Below are positions 37,501 through 46,500 of a stretch of DNA of 64,000 nt, in pieces. Numbering within the stretch: the stretch's first letter is position 1; every line of letters begins with the position of its first letter. This DNA comes from Girardinichthys multiradiatus. Its lineage: Eukaryota > Chordata > Actinopteri > Cyprinodontiformes > Goodeidae. The notes beneath the pieces were generated by a model. It saw only the letters and a list, made by a program, of their open reading frames with translations. It was not told the origin of the DNA and made no database searches. The stretch is from assembly GCF_021462225.1 (NCBI RefSeq), contig NC_061797.1:25195093-25259092 (forward strand), written 5' to 3'. A program made the position numbers and the translations under genes.

Positions 37501-40500
37501 TGTCACAAGCTTTTGGAAGAGACTTGGTACGTGACTCAGTGTACAGTGTAAAATATGACTGGTCCAGTAAGGATCCTGTTTCGAATGTGTGCTGACATTA
37601 CCAGTTGTATCTTTTTTAAAGCTTTACTAAACGTGTAAAATGACCATGAACTGAATCTTTGTGTAAAGAATACATTTTGCCAAGAGCTAAAGAGGTAACT
37701 CTTTGTAGTGGTAATAGTGTGCTGCTGTGAGTATAATGACTCTGTTTCCCACAGAGCAAGGGCACCATGCATTATGGGCTGGTGATAGTCGGGCACTCAC
37801 TTGGTGCAGGCACTGCTGCTATTCTCTCCTTCCTGCTCAGACCTCAGTACCCCACACTCCACTGCTACTCTTATTCTCCACCTGGTGGCCTTCTAAGGTA
37901 AGTCAGGCAGTTTCACTTTTAAAAAATGAGTGGAGGTGTGTTGGAATAATGAAAGAAGTTATGAAATGGTAAAATGAGACAGAATTGTCATGTTCATGTT
38001 TTTAAATAGAACAAATCGCCCTCACAAGAGCTCAGCATCAGTTTGAATTAAGACACTGAAACTATGAAATACTAAATTCCTTGTGTAGAATTTCATTTTT
38101 AAATTAATACTTTCCACCTTGAATTGTTTTATTATGTATTTAATACCACATACAAAAATGTATGCATTTGTTGATTTATCTGATATATTTGTTTTATTTA
38201 AATTATCCCATACAAAGTTATTAATTTAATGACTTATTTGTTTTGTTATGCAGTGGTAGCAATCTGCTTAAAATCAGTTCAGCAAGAAATTACTTAATGC
38301 AGCTGTGTGCACATCTAGCAGCTGTAAAACCTCTGTAGGTTTCATGATTGTTGCCCTATTTTAGTTATATATCTTTATAATGTGGGTAGAGTTATTCATC
38401 AGTATTATATTTCCAAAGCTGTCAAATGTATTTGGGACCACCAGAGAATTGTGACCAAGAACCAACACATGTTCACTGATCGATACAGTGCTTAAAGGCA
38501 TCCTAGAAAGTAGTCTACTACCTTATCCATAAATGTCTCCTTAGAGTCTATTACACAAAGAGCCTAGGTGGCCACATATCAGTTCTGTGTTAAAATGCTG
38601 CAGTATTCTGCGGTAAAGAAATGGACAGTGGACACATTTTATGTGGTTAGATGATTTAACTTTCAGCTTGGCTGTGGGAAAAATTGATTTTGGGGGGTTT
38701 GCATGCCACAAATGAGAAATACTATCCATACTTTTATCTGTTAAAGGTGCATACTACAGAACTGCAATACCCTCATAGCACTAGTGTGTCTTGTTTATTG
38801 ACAGCATTGTAATTGTTCAGTTATATTTCCTAGAATCGAGTATTTAAATGCTCAAAATTATATATTGTGCATCACTCTATTGCTATGGGCATAATTAATA
38901 GCAGAACTGTGTTAGAAAGCTGATTATGCACCGTTTAATGTGATGTTAGGCTGGCCTGCCCCTTTATAGATTTCTTCTGTTTTTCCTTCTTTTTGACACA
39001 GATGTTTCAGATCATGCTCATGTCATCTTTGTGTCATGTTAAAAGGAGTAAATATAGAATGCAGTTTTTAAATGATGATTTCATTTGTTAAGGGAAAAAG
39101 CTACCAACCTGGCCCCATGTTAAAGTATAATTTTCCGACTTCTTTAATCCTTAATGAACTGTTTTAAACCACAATTTTTATTTCATTAGGTACACTCAGG
39201 CCAGATTACTTCTAGATCTGTAAAGTCAAGATGTTGGTCAAATAGAACCTGTCTTATAACAGAAAGTAGGCTTGAAGGACTAAAAATGTATAAATAACAA
39301 TAATAAATGAAAAAGAACTCACACGTCAGTATGAAAATTATTACAAAGCCATTCCTAAGGCTTTGGGATTTCAGCGAATCAAAGTCAGAGCCATTATTCA
39401 CAAATTGAGAAAAGATGAACCGGTGGAGAACCTTACCTGGAGTGACCAGCTTACTTAATATTACTCCAAGAACACATTAGTGACTCATCTAGGAGGTCAC
39501 AAAAGAACCAAGAATGCCTCACTTGCCTCAGTTAACGTCAGAGTTTAAGATTCAACAATAAATGGCAAAAATAACACCCATGATGAAGTCCTGAGGCGAA
39601 AACAACTGCCAACCAACACAAACACAAAGATCCGTCTCACATTTACCAAAGAAACATTTTTGATGATCTCTAAGACTTTTGGAAAAATATTTACCGACTG
39701 ACGAGACCAAAGTGGAACATTTTTTAAGGTGTGACTTCAGTTGTTGTCAGCTAATACAACATTTCAGAAACAACATCATACCAACTGTCAAGCATGTCTT
39801 GTTAGTGTGATGGCCAGTGCCTGTTTTGTTGTTTCAAGACTTGGACGATTTGTATTTTACTAGTGGTTGAACCGGTTCTCTACCAGAAAATCCAAATATA
39901 AATGTCCGGCCATCAGTTTGTGACCTCAGCGTAGGGTCCCTGAACTTCTGAATGGCTTAAACAAAATTTATTTTAACTTTATGAGAGAAAACCTTCCAAT
40001 GTTGCTGAATTACAAAGTGACAATAAAGCAAAAGTACAGGAAACGTGTATGTGTAAATACCTTTTCAAAGAACTTTAGTGCCTCTTAAGGAGGACATTGT
40101 GCTGTAATGCTGCAGTATCAATAATGAAGTAGTATTGCAAAGACACTGATAGTCACTTTGTCTAATTGTCTGTTTAAGAGCAAATGTTTGCAGAAGTCTG
40201 TAGTTTTTCTTTTAGCCCAGGCCCTTATTATTCTTCACACAGTGTGTTTACATTATTCAAGGTTTTCATGTTGTCTTTTATATGCCCAGTGAGGATGCTA
40301 TGGAGTACTCCAAAGAGTTTGTCACATCTGTGGTATTAGGAAAAGACCTTGTACCAAGGTATCTCTTCTTCTGGAACAGATATTTTGTGGTTAATTTCAG
40401 TTTCCAGCAGTATTACTACAATGTCCTCTGGTCTGCCATAGGCTCGGCCTGTCCCAGCTGGAGGGTTTTAGACGGCACCTTCTGGAGGTCTTACAGAAAA

Positions 40501-43500
40501 GTAACAAGCCAAAGGTAACTTTGTAGTTTGGTACCATAGAAGATAACCCACATTTTACTAAAATTATATGTTAATCTGATGCTTGGTTAAATAAACTTCT
40601 TGTTGTCCATAAATTATTTCTGCACAATCACAATTTTATTTAGCAATCATATAATAAACTGCTTATAAACAATAAAATATATCGCACATAAAATGGTAAT
40701 TTTAAGAAAAATATATTGACATTTTTGAAACAGTGGAGGATCATTGTGGGAGGTACCAAATGCATCCCCAAATCAGAGCTTCCAGTGGAGGATGACGATC
40801 CTCCATCTCAGCCTGCGGCGCCCCCTAACAGCCGGCTATGGCTACATCCCAGTGACCTCAGCATCGCCCTGTCAGCCTCCACACCTCTCTACCCTCCTGG
40901 CAGGATCGTCCATGTGGTGCACAACCATCCACCAGAGTCATGGTCAGAAAACAGATTTGAAAAGTTCATTACATTAATTAGACCTAAAAACATTGACATT
41001 TTGTGATGATCTCGAAGATGGACATCAGTCGACCTAATTCCTGCTGCTGGCTAACGTCTTGTCTTTTTTGTGATCCAATCGTCAACTCAAGTATGTTTTC
41101 ACTCAAACATGAAGACAGTTATCAGGTTTTATAACATTTATCAAATACTAAGTGTTGAGCTTTCAAATAATGTCAAAAACGAACGAACATCATTTAAAAC
41201 CCTAAACCCAGACGTTTTTAGGTAATCAAGAAAGGCCAGCAAAGGTGGAACAGAGGACAGGAGATATACTTCAGGATTCAGTTGATTAATCTACATTAAA
41301 AATGTTTGGGGCTAATGTTTCTTGTGATAAGGAAAAAAAGATCCTCTGAGCATAGTCATGTACAAGGACTGAACTGAAACGCAGCAAAAAAGCTGAAAAA
41401 AAAAACCCTTTCAAGCTTGGAAAGCTTTTGCTTTATGTCAGTGTAAAAGATGAGAGATTCTTGGAAGCAAAGTAAAAAGAAAGAAAGGATGGGTGAAAAA
41501 GCTTTGCATTGTGCTCTATAAAAAAGACATGATCCTCGACATGCACCCTTTCACTGCTGTTTCATTTCACTCGCATACTTTTGGACATTTATGTGAACTT
41601 CCTAAGTCAATTCAGGTAATGTCTCGTTCACACCTGGATATTAAATGTTTCAGTATGCAATTATTAAATAAGAAATGAGCCAATAAAATTCAATAGGGAT
41701 TTTGTTTTTGGTTTTTTGTTTTTATTTTAAAGTTTGTGATTCAATCTTCAATGCGCTCTTCTCTACAAATGTTTTTCTTTTTAAACTTGCAAAATTTTAC
41801 ATCAGTTTCCTCACTTGTCTGTTTTAGTACGTTCAGAAAATCGATACGTGATCCTGTTCCTCATGCATTTGACCGATTGTGTTTCTGCCACTTCAGTTGC
41901 GGACAGGAAGAGCCGACCTACTCGGCTCTTTGGGGAGACAACAAGGGGTTTAACGAGGTCATCATATCGCCGGCCATGCTGAACGAGCACATGCCCCACA
42001 TGGTGATGGAGGGCCTGAACAAGGTCTGTTTTATCCGGGTGTATGTTTATGGTTCTCTTTAAGGTATGTTTTCACATGACGGAAACTTGTCCTTCCAGTC
42101 TTGCTTTTGACTTTCAGTACTGGGTAATCACATTGTTGGTGAGTGGTGTCAGTTGCTTCTAACAAAACAGACGGGGTGCATATTTTTAGCTGAAGTTCAT
42201 GAATGAGAGTAGCTGGAGTTTTAAAATGACACTTTCATGAAAATGACTTTCATCATTACTGTGGAAGGCTGAAAATATCTTCATAGGTTTTTAAGAGTCT
42301 TTTTTGGAAAGATGCACAAAAGTTGAGCAAAACAGTAGAGATTGATCAGGCTTCATTTTAATTCCAATAAAATTTTTATTTACATTTTTTTTCATTTGGT
42401 TGCATCCTAATATAACTGGATTCCAGGCATTAATGCTCATAGGAAGGAAAGCCTATAGAATGAATCAATTGATAAACTTTTTATAATGATAAATGATGGC
42501 CATGTTGTCTTTGTGACATTTTAGTCTACACATTTTTGGATTGTTTGCAGAACTAGACAAGTGACTTCTGCAGATATTGTTACTGACCTTTTCTGTATTA
42601 CTGCTAAAAAAACACAGTTGCAAAGTTTTATGACAATCAGAAATAAAGAAATGTTGTGAGGCATTTGAAAGGTTGATTTGTGCATGTGAGCCATTCCTAA
42701 CCCATAACTTACTTCACCTTTCTGTTTTTGTTCTTCTTCGTGGGTCCTGTCTCAAAGCATGGGAGCCGTTCTGTCACATTTGGTTCGTGGGCTTCTCGGG
42801 TTCTTCTAGGACGTTGAACATCTGTTTTGAAAACAAGCTGTTAATGTGTATGTCTGCATGTGAAGGATCGACGATTGGATTTGCACTTTATGTGGCTGCT
42901 GACGTAATATTTTGTGTTTTTGTTCTTGTCTGTGTGCGTAGTAAATTCTGTGGGTTAGTTAGGTTTGAGATGTGTGTATTTGCCTTCTGTGCCTAGTTTG
43001 TGGTTTGATACGTCTGGTATTTCAACAGGTACTGGAACCATTTTGTCCCCTTCCAGAGCAGGAAAATTTGCAACTGGAGGAACTGGAAGTCAGTCAGCCA
43101 GCCTGCAAGAACCCTTTGTTTATAAGCCCACAAAGAGAGCTAAATCCCCATCCTCCTCTGTCTGATACTTCCTCCACCGCCTACAAACACATGTCTGGCA
43201 CTGAATCCCACACAGAAACCGAAGCTGTTTCCGTCCGTCCGACTGGCATTGCTTCTCCCTCTTTTCCAGATGTCGAGTCTGTTCCTCCACCTCCTCTGTC
43301 AGGCTACACCTCTGCCTCCCAGCCATGCTTGGTGTCTGTCGTTTCACTTTCTAACATCTCCCGCCCTCACACAGGAATGCTTTCAGCTGAAAATGATTCA
43401 CGCTTACCATCAAAAACCAAATCCCTGCCATGCCTTTATATCTCTAATGAAGATGTGATGCCTACCCTTCTTTTTGAAGGGATGTCTGTTGAGTCTAACT

Positions 43501-46500
43501 CTACTCATACTGAAAATTATCCGTTCAAGGTAGTGTCATCACAAAACTGCTTGCAAAGTCACGAGATCTGCAGTTTCCAAGTGTCAAGCCGTTTTACTGA
43601 TTCCATTATCTAAACTTGCTAACACTCAGTATTAAGCTTATTTGTACGTGCAAATGCCAATTTTAAGCACTTAGCTTAATTGTTCCTTATTCACAAAGTG
43701 AAGAAAAGGCCAGTCGGCACTGTGGCTGTTTTGGTGTCGGCCTTTAAGGCCACTTTAAAAGAGTGAAATGACAACTTTGAAAGTAATCAAAGAGGAAGTG
43801 GAGAGGCGTTTCCATTTCTCCCACTATAAAAATCAACAAAAGGCCTCTCAGTAGAGCAACTTTAATGGTAAAATCACCAACTAGGTGTCTTCCATTGCTG
43901 GTTCATGTACAGGTGCTTCTCAAAATATTAGCATATTGTGATAAAGTTCATTATTTTCCATAATGTCATGATGAAAATTTAACATTCATATATTTTAGAT
44001 TCATTGCACACTAACTGAAATATTTCAGGTCTTTTATTGTCTTAATGCGGATGATTTTGGCATACAGCTCATGAAAACCCAAAATTCCTATCTCACAAAA
44101 TTAGCATATTTCATCCGACCAATAAAAAAAAAGTGTTTTTAATACAAAAAACATCAACCTTCAAATAATCATTTACAGTTATGCACTCAATACTTGGTCG
44201 GGAATCCTTTTGCAGAAATGACTGCTTCAATGTGGCGTGGCATGGAGGCAATCAGCCTGTGGCACTGCTGAGGTCTTATGGAGGCCCAGGATGCTTCGAT
44301 AGCGGCCTTTAGCTCATCCAGAGTGTTGGGTCTTGAGTCTCTCAACGTTCTCTTCACAATATCCCACAGATTCTCTACGGGGTTCAGGTCAGGAGAGTTG
44401 GCAGGCCAATTGAGCACAGTGATACCATGGTCAGTAAACCATTTACCAGTGGTTTTGGCACTGTGAGCAGGTGCCAGGTCGTGCTGAAAAATGAAATCTT
44501 CATCTCCATAAAGCTTTTCAGCAGATAGAAGCATGAAGTGCTCCAAAATCTCCTGATAGCTAGCTGCATTGACCCTGCCCTTGATAAAACACAGTGGACC
44601 AACACCAGCAGCTGACACGGCACCCCAGACCATCACTGACTGTGGGTACTTGACACTGGACTTCTGGCATTTTGGCATTTCCTTCTCCCCAGTCTTCCTC
44701 CAGACTCTGGCACCTTGATTTCTGAATGACATGCAGAATTTGCTTTCATCCGAAAAAAGTACTTTGGACCACTGAGCAACAGTCCAGTGCTGCTTCTCTG
44801 TAGCCCAGGTCAGGCGCTTCTGCCGCTGTTTCTGGTTCAAAAGTGGCTTGACCTGGGGAATGCGGCACCTGTAGCCCATTTCCTGCACTCGCCTGTGCAC
44901 GGTGGCTCTGGATGTTTCTACTCCAGACTCAGTCCACTGCTTCCGCAGGTCCCCCAAGGTCTGGAATCGGCCCTTCTCCACAATCTTCCTCAGGGTCCGG
45001 TCACCTCTTCTCATTGTGCAGCGTTTTCTGCCACACTTTTTCCTTCCCACAGACTTCCCACTGAGGTGCCTTGATACAGCACTCTGGGAACAGCCTATTT
45101 ATTCAGAAATTTCTTTCTGTGTCTTACCCTCTTGCTTGAGGGTGTCAATAGTGGCCTTCTGGACAGCAGTCAGGTCGGCAGTCTTACCCATGATTGGGGT
45201 TTTGAGTGATGAACCAGGCTGGGAGTTTTAAAGGCCTCAGGAATCTTTTGCAGGTGTTTAGAGTTAACTCGTTGATTCAGATGATTAGGTTCATAGCTCG
45301 TTTAGAGACCCTTTTAATGATATGCTAATTTTGTGAGATAGGAATTTTGGGTTTTCATGAGCTGTATGCCAAAATCATCCGTATTAAGACAATAAAAGAC
45401 CTGAAATATTTCAGTTAGTGTGCAATGAATCTAAAATATATAAATGTTTAATTTTCATCATTACATTATGGAAAATAATGAACTTTATCACAATATGCTA
45501 ATATTTTGAGAAGGACCTGTACTTAGTTGCATTTTCCACATAAACCACTGGTTAAATGCATCAAGCCATGGCAACTTTATTGCTGTTAAATAAGTGTTCT
45601 TGTTGAAAAAAAACAAAAGTAGAACGTATTTGAATTTTACTAAATAGTGTACAAAGTTTGGGCAAGAAATGTGTTGCATAGGATTGAGCAAACAGCTTCA
45701 ACATTACGTCACATATTAAAGGTGTAGTTTGTAATGTGTTTCTAGTCAGAAAAATAGCTTTAAACAGTTCTTTTTTTCTGATGATTTTTTAAAAAGAATT
45801 AACCTCTGATTCTTTCCCTGCCTTTCCTCTGCCATAGTGCATTCAGTCAAGTGCCTTAGTGCAAAATCTGTGATGCCTGCTCCACAACCTCACAAGTTTT
45901 CATTGTATTCAGAGTTTCCATGGTGATGTAATTTCTTCCTCATTAACTGCTCTTTTTTTCCCCCCGCCACTCTTGGCTGGGTTTTTCAGTTGCTGCAGCT
46001 CATCTTTATGAATAACTATTCCCTCGTTTTGTCGTTTAAAAAAGCATATTCATCTTTTCTCTGATTTTATTCCCTGAGAAAGGTGTAAAAACAGGGACTG
46101 CTCTACTTTTTTTGCTCATTTCCCACTAAGTTTACACATTTCTTTAAAAAAAATCTCACTTGGTATGAGCTGAGGGTTGATACTTACATATTTAAATACT
46201 GAAAGGTGAAGAAAGCATTTACAATGTTGACATTTTCTAATATGAACAACCTGAATATGTAACTACTGGGATTGCAGTAAAACCTCATCATTCACATGTA
46301 ATTTCTGCCATCATTTGTCTTATCGTGCACTCAGTTAAAAGTGATGCAATAGATGTTATTGGTGATGGATATTTGCTGTAATTTATCACTTGCATCAATA
46401 ATATATCATTTTTCACTGGTTGCACTCAGCCAGATAATGTTATTTTAATGCTCTCTAACCATCTCCCTAACCAACTACATTTTAATAGCATTTTAATTTA

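Noticed and set aside
42673..42996. 107-codon plus frame just before the candidate dagla exon
   Set aside because: TG-rich intron sequence, no usable splice acceptor in the right phase, hydrophobic Cys/Phe-rich composition typical of chance frames.
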